This document shows positions 30,195-39,412 of a stretch of DNA of 64,000 nt, one piece after another; the stretch's first letter is position 1; each line of letters starts with the position of its first letter. The translations under genes and the position numbers were made by a program. The notes under the pieces are model-generated. The model had not been told where the DNA came from. It searched no databases and worked only from the letters and a program-made list of their open reading frames with translations. Source of the stretch: Hippasteria phrygiana (taxonomy: Eukaryota > Echinodermata > Asteroidea > Valvatida > Goniasteridae); NCBI GenBank assembly GCA_037893225.1, contig JAZGUH010000323.1, positions 2,418,001-2,482,000 of the forward strand, given 5' to 3'.

Positions 30195-30422
30195 TCATAA
30201 ATTTTTATCACGCGCGAGTCGCTCTAACGAAGCTTTAGGTCGTATTCTAAAATTTTTAAATTTGGCTTCTTCTCTTTTTATAGCTAGAATATAATCTCGC
30301 CTGATATACGTATTATAGCGTCCTGTTGGCGATCCTAAAGATAATTTATACTTATCGATATATCTTTTTAAAGATTTTTTGTTCCATCTATTGTATCCTC
30401 GAATCATGGGTTGTGTTTCCAT
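30195..30422 (-). CDS. N-terminal piece of the DNA polymerase frame, 75 aa, SAP-like
   Basis: This frame starts with an ATG preceded by TTATAAAAG, the same context as other genes, and ends in TGA at 30195-30197. It is in the same frame as the polymerase, which is open directly after the stop. It contains a SAP-like helix-loop-helix (NKKSLKRYIDKYKLS) and a YIRRDYILAIKR segment. A similar segment (IKKDYIEAI) occurs just after the stop, suggesting two repeated units at the polymerase N terminus. I read it as the true start of the polymerase gene, interrupted by one nonsense codon. A separate small gene is the alternative. Confidence 0.65.
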   Translation of the reverse strand: METQPMIRGYNRWNKKSLKRYIDKYKLSLGSPTGRYNTYIRRDYILAIKREEAKFKNFRIRPKASLERLARDKNL

Positions 30423-30515
30423 CTTTTATAATGGCAATATAATATTTATAAAAAAAATAAAAATTTATTTAATTTTTTGGCTTGTGTTATTTTAAGAGCA
30501 ATATCTTTTTTTTGC
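30423..30515. promoter_or_regulatory. Right subterminal region upstream of the polymerase start
   Basis: A 93-bp AT-rich spacer between the polymerase start and the right terminal repeat, with TATAATATTTATAAAA-like sequence on either strand. Any polymerase promoter must lie here or in the terminal repeat. The start-proximal sequence is CATTATAAAAG followed by ATG. Confidence 0.4.
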
Positions 30516-30745
30516 CCGGGCGCCCCGGCATTTTAGTACGCTTGTGGGATATGGAAAACACTTTTTATTTTCTTGATTTTGTGCAAATTTTGGTGTATAG
30601 TACCCCAGCAAAAGTTAAAATAAAATTTGGGCTATTTTTTGACTATTTGGTTTTTTAAAAAATTTGACATATGTACCCACAGCAAAATTAGAGAGAAAAG
30701 TGAAAAAACCCAAAATGTCCCAGAATCGGTATCTCCCTTACTACT
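30516..30745. repeat. Polinton terminal inverted repeat, right, 230 bp
   Basis: Reverse complement of 15193-15422, identical in length and, by eye, in sequence, ending CTCCCTTACTACT. It is followed by the second AGAGG at 30746-30750. Confidence 0.93.
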
Positions 30746-30750
30746 AGAGG

Positions 30751-31983
30751 ACTACAGTACATGCTCATGGGCGTGAGCTAGTCTCAAGCCCGTCGCATTT
30801 GGCTTCGATGTCAACCTACATTCCTATACGAAGTGCGTGTTGAAGGATTCGGGTTGAAACGACTGTAGTCGAAAACTATAGAAATACGCACTATGGCTGG
30901 ACTTGCAGTGGGTTACTTACACTCTCACAAAGACGTGTTTAGAGATCGCACGGTCGACTACGTGATGTGGAAATTAAGTGACCGACAAAGTCTATACTTC
31001 CGACTCGCAAGTTACAAACATATTTTCCGATTGACTGGTTGACACTGTTAGCCGCGTCGCATTCTCCTTTTTCTTCTTGTGCCAAATTCATTTTCGCTCA
31101 ACAGAAGAGGGCGCTCACGGCTCAACAAAAGATGGCGCTCATGGCTCAACAAAAAAGGGCGCTACAACATCTACTATGCTTTACTGATTCCTAGGTGGAC
31201 GACGCAGCTCCTGCACGAATTCGTGCTTGTTTTTATACATAATTTTTCTGTGGTAAAAATATAAAACAAATCCAGGCGGCCTCCAAAAAGGAAGCAGGCG
31301 GGGACGCGAAACATGGTTGTTTTTGTCCGCCTAATATAGAGGTGCAATCAAAGGGTGTTTGGACTGCAAGAGGTTATTACGATACAAATTACTGATTTAG
31401 TAATACACGGGCAGGCTATTTTAATCATTGTCAATCTAGACTTGTTGCTTTCCCAACCGACAATGATAATATTTGCTTTTGAACAAAATCTTCTGTAATA
31501 CATGTAGGCCTATTAAGCGGAATACATTTATCATCGATTCAATCAACAGCATTGAAAGGGGGTGTTTTCATCCACTTCTGGTTAATGCAGGAGGGCAGTA
31601 CTGGCCATTTGCTCTGTGATTGCGGAAAAGTGTCAATTTTATGTGTCGGCAATATATCAGTGGGTTCGTCAACATTTCTCCATTCCGGGAAAGAATAGAA
31701 TTTGGAACAATTTCCTGTTCGTTGTTGCAGTGGTTGTTTAAATTATAATGCTCTTGCATACATGTAAATAGAGGGCACCATAAAGACCTACATTTGTATC
31801 TTTATAACATGACAGTTTATGACATGCTCCCATGGGGCATGTACAATGTAGTACTTGTACATCTGGAAAGATCATCCTTGTGTTTTCTTTAAAACATCAA
31901 AAGTTAACTGTCCTCTTTGGGGATTTTTAATGTGGACCCTAAACACGATAGTGATTAGGGCAGGTATACAATGTATATAACCC
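30751..31983. other. Non-coding flank right of the Polinton, with a short tandem repeat
   Basis: Three copies of a 23-24 bp unit GCTCAACAAAAGATGGCGCT lie at 31096-31163. Otherwise there are only short frames without family resemblance. No gene is supported. Confidence 0.45.
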
Positions 31984-33254
31984 AGGTAGCACACTGACGT
32001 CGGCCCGACATCGGTTTAGGTCGGCAAAGTCGGTAAATGGGTCATTCCACCAGGTTGGGACACAGTGTGTGACATTTATCCATATCTTTAAAAGTACTAT
32101 TACATTTGATTCAGTTATTTCATGTAACATCAGTCTTTGGGTGGGAAATATTTTAGAAAGTTTTAAATCATGTAAATTATATTTTACCAAAATTATGATA
32201 AAGAAAAAGGTGTCAGTTTGACATAACCAGTTTGACGTAACAGGACACGTCCATATTTCCATTTGTGTGTTTTTTCAACACTTTAAATATAAATATGGGA
32301 AATTCACAATGTGTACTAATTAAAAGATATACTACATGTATGCAACACAAGAACACCTTTTTATGGTAGTCAGTGTCCAAATATAGCAGAGACAGCAAGA
32401 ACAGAGTGAGAGTGCACGTAACATGGACACTGTGTCCACTGTTACGTCCACACATGCATGTTTTTATTGTTCTTGCTGTTTCTGAGCTATTTGGATGGAC
32501 ACTGGCAACCATAACAAAAAGTGTTTTCTGGTAGCATTGAGTGTCTTTTAGTTAGTACATATAGTACCTGTAAGTTGCATAATTATTTATTTAATGAAAA
32601 CAAATTAAGGCAGTCTGGACGTAACATTTAGTACTAACATGGTGTGACATAAAAATGCACATTTCCATTTTGTAACATTTTCAACATTTATATAAATAAT
32701 TATGCAAACTCACTCTGTATACTAATTACAAAACACAAACTGCAACACAAAAAACATTTGTTATGATATTCAATATCCAAATGCAGCACAACAGCAGAAA
32801 TATATGTATGGTCATGGTCTAACATGGTGTCCATGTTACGTCTGCACCGATTTTTCAAACTCTTGCTATTTCTGCTATATTTGGACACTGACTGCAGTAA
32901 AAAGGTGTTTCATTGTTGCATAGTGTGTCTTTTAATTATTGTACGTAATGAATTTCCCAAATTTATTTATTAAAGTGTTGAAAAAACACAAAAATTTAGA
33001 TGTTGGACACGGTGTCCATGTTACAATGTACGTCCATTTTACATTCAAAATAACACACTTGTTATCATATAACTTACAATGTACATGATTGAAACTTTCT
33101 CAAATATTCTCACACCCAAAGACAGATGTCACGTCAAATAACTGAATTAAATGTAATGATGGTTTTAATGATATGGTCATTTATACAACACCTGAATATA
33201 TCCCAGCCATTCGATTGGTGGATCGTCGATCACGTGCATTGAATTATTCGACCC

Positions 33255-33605
33255 ATGCGAACCCACACCGCCCAAAACGTTCTATCACATGGTTCTATCA
33301 AACGGTGCGCGCGCATTGATAGAACCAAAAGAACTTCCCTAATTTCACGGTCACTATTAGTGGCGCTACAACAGGGCTGTCATTCACACAACTGCCGCAG
33401 TTTGTTCTCCCATGGTTCTCCTAACAGACGACAAAATATTGGAACTCTAGGCGATGCTGACGCTCCAAATACAAAGAGACAAATCAAATATGCAGTGAAA
33501 CGATTAGATGAATTTGCAAGACACGCAGGAACAACAATTGAAGCTTTAACTGAATCGGAACTCGACAATTTTTTGTCGCGGTTTTATGCGGGATTGAGAA
33601 GGTAA
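33255..33605 (+). pseudogene. Exon-like fragment similar to the N-terminal part of ZMYM/Crypton-type recombinase proteins
   Basis: The last 50 residues read NTKRQIKYAVKRLDEFARHA, then LTESELDNFLSRFYAGLRR. This resembles the core-binding helices of tyrosine-recombinase-derived proteins (Crypton, KIAA1958/ZMYM class). The similar part ends at AGAAGGTAAAC, a good splice donor, so it may be a 5' exon. The first 60 residues look random. It lies inside the nested foldback region, and no catalytic part is nearby. It could be a captured exon or a relic of a Crypton. Confidence 0.35.
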
Positions 33606-33678
33606 ACGGCACGTTGTAACTTACACAAAGAAATCCATGCATGCAATCTGTCTGATATATTCAGGCGTTGTATAAAAC

Positions 33679-33842
33679 AAATAATGAATGTTTCACATTC
33701 GTGCAATGGTAAGAATAATTTCATTCGGTGACAGATGGAATGTCCCATTCCACGAGGCGAAGCCGAGTGGAATGGGACATTCCATCTGTCACCGAATGAA
33801 ATTATTCTTACCATCGCACGAATAAACATTCATTATTTGTAT
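33679..33842. repeat. Long hairpin (inverted repeat, ~75-bp arms)
   Basis: The two arms meet around 33755-33767 (GAGGCGAAGCCGA). The inner 55 bp or so, from GTAAGAATAATTTCATTCGG to CATTCCAC, are perfectly complementary. The outer parts (CAAATAATGAATGTTT) show a few differences. It looks like a small foldback MITE. Confidence 0.75.
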
Positions 33843-34030
33843 AATAACACACTGTGTACCAACCTGGTGGAATGACCCAAATGGTCGCGGTCGGAATGGC
33901 GGATGCCGACGTATGAGCTGGCAAAGGCGGGATTTGCAAATACCCCTTATACCGACATCCAGTCGTTGTCGTGTACGGCCTAAATTCAACTAAATCCCGA
34001 TGTCGGGCCGACGTCAGTGTGCTACCTAGG

Positions 34031-36175
34031 AAGACACCACATCCACTTAACAGCTCGGGATGTGAGCTGAAAATTACATGTAGATCAACAGTGGTTTGGG
34101 TGGATTCCTAGCCATCTTCTCAAAAGTTCGTACTGGTTTGTATGCAATCCTACCCATGTCATCCAGTAGTTGTAGATGAAGTCCAAAATAGATCCACATT
34201 TCTGGATATTACTTGACTCGTTTGTGATGCTGCATCCAAAATCAACGAACTTTGTTGAACAAGGATACGTATGAACTTAACACACATACATGTAAGGAAC
34301 AAGGCCATTCAACAAATTTCTACATGTAGTGTACACATGTAGATCAGCCCACCAGGTCACGAGTTGCCTGAAGAAGACTGTTGGTTTCGGATGCAAAGTT
34401 GCAAATTGCCCAGTTGAGTTCCTGATTTACATAATGTAGATTTATTTTGTACTTCATCATGTGTTCATGTACAAGTAAACCATTCCCGCAGGTCTGTGGG
34501 AATTTTGTTCAGAGATAAGTTAAAGAGCAACTAAAACGGCAATTTTCTTTTTGACTTTTTGGACTTTTCCGACAGTTTAAATACTCTTTTAACTGATGGA
34601 GATTAGTTTGCAGACGAGAGGGACTTTTTTATTTAAAAAAAAAAGGGGTTGTTATTCTGAACCATTTATCCTGTTTCGCGAAAGCTCATTATGTATGTAA
34701 ACGTATGTACGTGACCCCGTGACGTACACATGTAGAGTCGGTTGATGCTACAGCCAAACACTATGCATAGTACGTACGTGGAGTTGATGCTGCTGGAAGA
34801 GTTTTGGTCGACATAACTCCTCCATTTTCCCGTCTATTTTGTCAAATTTTGGTATTATTTCAGTATGAGCATGGTTTCTGAGATTATCATTATGCCTCGA
34901 TCGTGTGTAGTTGGGGGTTGCACGAGGAACAGCGACAAAAACCCTGACCTACAATGTAACCTTCCTGCGATTCCCAGTGCTGAATAGAGTTCAAAGGTGA
35001 CAGTGGGTCCGCTTTGTAGACAATACAATATCTGATTTTCGGCTGTCAAAATTAGGGCTGTGCGTTCACGGGTAATTTTGGATCCGGGTACCCGAACGCC
35101 ACACTGGTTCGGTTCTCGGGTACCCGAAAGTGGACCGTTCAGAAAAAAAACACTGTCTAATGTAATGTCCTTGTGTGCACCATGCGGCCGCTAAGGCCCC
35201 CGCAAAAATAGTTCTGCTTCCGGTTACCCGATCTACCCAAATTTTACGGCCGCGACCCTAAACATTTTATCGGCAAGTAAAACAAAAAACCTCTCTCAAC
35301 AACATATTTACGTTAAAAACGCTTGTAATTTGTTTGCTACATGTGTACATTCGCTACTTTTTTGGAAGAAACCTCCGTTGTTTTTACAAGTTTCCTTCGC
35401 GATGACAAGTTCCCTTCGCAATTACAAGTTCCCTTCGGTGCGTGATTTCCTATCACCGTGATGAAAACAATGCTGTACTGGTTCCCGCCGCGCCGCCCAC
35501 TAAAAGTGCCCAGGAAGGCATGATGGAAATGCGGCAACCAGTCTATGCATTATGGCCGACCAACATTTAGCATAACACTGCAGAGTGCACTGCAGTTCCA
35601 GGTCAGATCTGACATCGTAAAAATGCCAAATAAACATCGATGGAGAAAGAAGATCTCTGCAAGTTAAATTAATTCACAGAACTTGATGTCTCTTGTCTGT
35701 GTATGTATTTTCTGTGTTCATGAATTTATTTCGAGGTTGTACCGCTTACGGTACTTGAAGTGATAGCGCAGCGTGTTTCCCCGACATTTCCTGCCGCAAC
35801 ACGAGGTTCGTCGCCCGCCACACAGTGCATCACGCACGCTTACCGCACGACAAATGGAGAGTGTTGGCCAGTTTCCCGTCTTTGCTGGCGTTGTATGTGA
35901 CCGTAAATATTTTTGACATTAATTAAGGCAAGTTTTAATCACTTTTTGTGGCCAATTTTTGTATAGCTTTCGTAGCGTAAATGGAAATAGTTCAGACTGA
36001 AATTAGCACATTTAGCCAATCAATCAGGACACAGAAGAAATGGCCCACAAAAATAGTCTGACCCACCTACCCTATTTTTCAAAGGCATGTAATCGGAAGC
36101 AGAACTATTTTTTTGGCCTAAAAAAGAAAGATTTACTTTCTGCACGTGCCGGCCGTAGATCTGACTTGATTCCAC
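34031..36175. other. Non-coding stretch with transposon-end fragments
   Basis: TAGGGCTGTGCG at 35053 followed by GGGTACCCG inverted units looks like a lone hAT terminus. A block at 35475-35680 repeats sequence from 13905-14090. Apart from the short THAP-like frame listed separately, no gene is supported. Confidence 0.4.
34892..34987 (+). pseudogene. THAP zinc-finger-like N-terminal fragment
   Basis: A short frame beginning MPRSCVVGGCTRNSDKNPDL, with the opening 'MP..C....C' of THAP DNA-binding domains. It stops after 31 residues. A possible donor (AATGTAACC) lies inside, so it could be a first coding exon or a relic of a THAP-containing transposon. The later C..H residues of the domain are not present here. 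Confidence 0.35.
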
Positions 36176-36546
36176 GTCAATTCGGTCGATTCACAACTCA
36201 GTGCGCCGCCAGCGGCAAGCCGGGAAAGGCCAATTTCACACTTTCGGGGTCATCATCACTTCTATCGCGTTGTATATTAAAGATGGTGGACAGTACAGCA
36301 GTGTGGATTTCGTGCGAATGCGAGTGGATGAGTTAAAGCAATTTTTGACTAATCGGGGAATACATGTACCTTGTGCGGAAAAAAGAGAGAGGAGTTGATA
36401 GATTTAGCGGAGAAGTACGGTCGATGCATTGGCGATACCCACTTCCAGTTTTGCGATGTCGACTTTTTCCCATGATGCACTGCATAATTTGGCCTCTCCC
36501 CGGTTGCCGCTGGCGGCGCACTGAGTTGTGAATCGACCGAATTGAC
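36176..36546. mobile_element. MITE-like element with ~55-bp terminal inverted repeats
   Basis: The left end GTCAATTCGGTCGATTCACA and the right end (complement, ending AATTGAC at 36546) match over about 55 bp with few differences (GCCGCCAGCGGCAA on both). Length is 371 bp. It carries a SAP-like coding fragment between the repeats, so it may be an internal deletion of a larger element. No clear target duplication is seen. Confidence 0.65.
36285..36430 (+). pseudogene. SAP-domain-like fragment inside the MITE
   Basis: The plus strand reads MRVDELKQFLTNRGI, then, after a frame change around the A-rich GCGGAAAAAAGAG, EELIDLAEKYG. Together these have the two-helix pattern of SAP DNA-binding domains, found at the start of several transposon-encoded proteins. 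The frame change and early stop make it non-functional as it stands. Confidence 0.45.
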
Positions 36547-38007
36547 CCAGGCTTAGTATAATCCTGCAGTGTCTATATGACTAGGCCTACTTACAAGTTA
36601 CGATGTCGTGCAACAGCATTGGTTTTTCGAGCCCCGACAGAGCCGCACGTGCACTGCACACAGCGAGCGAGTGCCATGTGCTGATTGGAAGGCACGTGTT
36701 TGAGGTGGACTCACTGAACTGCGTGATTGGTCTACTATGGCTTAATTCTTGGCCATCTTCATATGGACTTATTGGTTGTTCGGGGCGGGCCAGATATCAC
36801 AACGTTCGTAATAGGGCAACTGCACGGAACATGCCACTATCTTCTTGGTAAAAAAAAGGTAAAGCCTTGTCCGGCACAGGCCTAGTCAAAATGGTCGAAA
36901 ATATGTGCAGAACATTTCGCCAAAGACTGTATTGATGATAGTGTTAGTATGAAAACTTAGCTGGGTTTGAAGGCACAATTTCGATTGAAGGCTGGAGCCA
37001 TTCCAACTCTAAAGGCACCGAGCATTCCAATCCTGTCCCGGACTCACGCGCCCCAGACCACGACGACGTTCCCTGCGGTTGCCGGCTCGAGCAGCCAGAG
37101 CCCCGGCCGTCTCCCTGTCCACGCTCGCTTGACTCAACATGCATTGTACACGCACGGTACCGCATGCGGTGCATGCGATTGAGTCTGATACCTTATAACA
37201 GAAATTGTGTGTATAGTTCTGAGAAGGTGCGGGTCCTTATAAGGGCTGCATTATAAGCAAAGTCGCCAGACTAGAGTATAGCATCAGCTCACACACAACT
37301 CACCGCGCAGGTCCCAATAAAAGCCGACTGCAAACAAAGGAAAGTATCAGCAAGAACAAGCCTACAACCACAATTCTAAAGTTGTGTCACAAAGATGTCA
37401 ACACTTTAAAATATGTTTACCGTAGTGTTACACCTGAATCATGTGCAAAAATCACAGCAAGTAATACTAGCCTTAGACAAAAAAATACGTACAGACTCTA
37501 CATGTACGTAAAACATTGTTGTATAATACAGTGACGTCATATGTTTCTACACGTATACGTCATCACTCGCGCGATACGGCACGCAGTTGACCTCGGCCTT
37601 TTCTGAATCGAGTCAAAGTGTCTCAGAAGGAAAAGGCTCAAAATTATAATTTTTTTTTTCTTCAGAATCATGAAACTTGTTGCATTAGTTTTGGGGAGGC
37701 ATAAACTAGTCAAAAAGTAAAAACAAAAATTGGCGTTTTAGTTGGTCTTTAAACTTTTTCTCCCCCGTAAGTTTTTAATTCTCAGAGCTTCAGTTTATGC
37801 AGTACATAATATAAATTCTGTTTAGACTATGTTTTTGACACCGAAAAGACTGACAACATGTCAGTTTGAAAGAAAATTGTACACAAATAAATTGCTATCA
37901 TTTAAACTAAAGGTACTCGCTATTCATATCTAAAAGAAAGTGTCCTGTTTGGCATCCTTTTATTATTCTGACACAAGTTGGTTCATATGTTTTTGTTTTT
38001 TTTACAG
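36547..38007. other. Non-coding stretch, possibly intronic
   Basis: No frame here shows family resemblance. It ends in a polypyrimidine tract (TGTTTTTGTTTTTTTTACAG) that precedes the candidate exon at 38008. Confidence 0.35.
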
Positions 38008-38051
38008 AGATGGTGAAACACTTTACTTTTCTGAAGGACGTCCATTTATAG
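38008..38051 (+). CDS. Candidate internal exon of a host gene (44 bp)
   Basis: A strong acceptor (T-rich tract, then ACAG) and donor (TAG/GTAAGA) enclose an open stretch encoding DGETLYFSEGRPFI in phase. It leaves phase 1, which is compatible with the candidate terminal exon at 47997. The host gene is not recognised. Between the two lies a 9.9-kb putative intron filled by a nested transposon block. The call rests on splice signals and phase only. Confidence 0.4.
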
Positions 38052-38377
38052 GTAAGACAATGTCAGTATTCTGTAAAACCTGGTTCGGTGCAGGAGAGGT
38101 TGAAAGTATTAAGAGCTGTTATTCAGGGTTGTTTGATTTAAATCACTCGATTTAAATCAATGGAATTTTTTTTTTTAAATCACTAATTAGAATCGCGTTT
38201 TCATTTCTTTTTGTATTTCTTTTTTTTATGTAAAAACAATGTCTGTTATTCAAACCTGACGTTAATTAACTTTAAATCGCTTACATGTACTCACTCTAAA
38301 GGGATGTACAATGTATAAGGCCAGTTTCTTGAAACAGTGTAATACATCTATCTTGTGTACAATGCATATATAGTAAT

Positions 38378-38422
38378 AGTACATTACTTCAGAATCATAT
38401 AATGATTCTGAAGTAATGTACT
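38378..38422. repeat. Perfect 21-bp-stem palindrome
   Basis: The arms are 38378-38398 and 38402-38422 with a 3-base loop, and the core is CATTACTTCAGAATCAT. Isolated and non-coding, with no known role. Confidence 0.85.
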
Positions 38423-38492
38423 ACCATGATACAGTATTCATCTCTTACATAGGTTAAACTCGATGCATGTAATGCACCTATCAAATGATTCC

Positions 38493-38500
38493 CCCGACCA

Positions 38501-38529
<29 letters not shown>
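38493..38529. repeat. Poly-C tract
   Basis: About 37 bases, almost all C. Length is likely unstable and may be uncertain in the assembly. Confidence 0.85.
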
Positions 38530-38532
<3 letters not shown>

Positions 38533-38589
38533 CCTCGATCCTTTTACAAGGCGTTTTTATTCAAATGACATGAATGATAGCATCAAAAT

Positions 38590-38720
38590 TATAATTCCCA
38601 CCCTATAAGGTGGGGGTGTCCCCACCCATTTAGGTCGGGATTGTCTCTAGATTTTTGTCCCAGAGGTGGGGATGTTGTCACTTCAAAAGTGACAATCCCC
38701 ACCTCAGAGGTGGGGGGGGG
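38590..38720. repeat. Cluster of GGTGGGG/CCCCACC inverted units
   Basis: Several short inverted pairs built from CCCACC and GGTGGG, including GTCACTTCAAAAGTGAC. It looks like a small degenerate foldback element. Non-coding. Confidence 0.5.
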
Positions 38721-39377
38721 GGCAGACAATTGATAGGCGCATAAGCTCAATGTAATGTGGGTACACATGTACATAAACATGATTATATAATTGAAAACAA
38801 ATAAGAGATGGAAGCTGGTTATTAATCTAACATTGTTTGATTTGCAATCCATGTTAATGATGTCTTAACCCTAACAGTCCTCAATTCTCAGATGATGTTT
38901 CACACAATCTGTTCTGACTCTAAGAAAATAAACTTTAAAAGAAAATGAAACATACTGTACAGCCTACATGGTGATATTTATGGTGGCTGCATTAAATAGT
39001 TTTATTCCACCATGGTTGTGTAGAGTGGGGGGGGGAGTGGTTCCTGTTAACTTGCATGAGAAATGTGCAGTATGATGGTGATGCTGTAACAGATTTTAAG
39101 ACAAACTATGTATTCTAGAAAAGAATATGATAAATGAAAGCGATTTAGTTTCATGAACAATTGTGTGTGGTTGTCAAACCCGGGCCAAACATATACAAAA
39201 AAGAAGGCGGGTGAACTCGAGATTCCTTCTCTTTACTTTATATACAAATTTATTCAATATTTACAATCTCTATTTTACAAATTTACTAATGGATTGGCTA
39301 AAATTTATATATATATATATATATATAAAGTTTGATAAAAGTTAAAGCAGTGCTCACCAAGAATATTGGAGCTGAAT

Positions 39378-39403
39378 TTTCGGCCTGACTAGGCCTTCAT
39401 CGG
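39378..39403 (-). ncRNA. Hammerhead-like core motif in Penelope 3' region
   Basis: On the minus strand: CCGATGA, a 5-bp stem GGCCT/AGGCC with a 4-base loop, then GAAA. This order equals the stem II region of a hammerhead ribozyme (consensus CUGAUGA...GAAA) with one change. Hammerhead motifs are known in Penelope-like elements. I could not build convincing stems I and III, so activity is doubtful. Confidence 0.35.
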
Positions 39404-39412
39404 AGCTGGGAG

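Larger units (their letters stand above)
15193..30745. mobile_element. Complete Polinton/Maverick element (polintovirus-like)
   Basis: The 15,553-bp element has identical 230-bp terminal inverted repeats that begin AGTAGTAAGGGAG, and a short direct repeat outside both ends. It encodes the defining Polinton set: protein-primed DNA polymerase B, retrovirus-type integrase, FtsK/A32-like packaging ATPase and a probable hexon-like capsid protein, plus candidate minor capsid and membrane proteins. Gene order from the left is one plus-strand gene, a long minus-strand block, integrase (+), a 480-residue protein (-), two penton-like genes (+) and the polymerase (-). Size, termini and content fit the family. 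All large frames are open except for one stop in the polymerase. Confidence 0.96.
31984..34030. mobile_element. Foldback-type DNA element with nested palindromes
   Basis: The ends are inverted copies: AGGTAGCACACTGACGTCGG at 31984 and its complement ending near 34027, continuing into ACATCGG. Inside, a degenerate inverted repeat pairs about 32041-32540 with 32700-33190 (shared motifs include the tract around CAGTTATTT and GTGTCCATGTTAC). A further insertion at about 33180-33842 interrupts the right arm, since the sequence after 33843 resumes the complement of 32030-32060. No clear target duplication is seen at the outer ends. It has no transposase, and the superfamily is not assigned. Confidence 0.6.
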
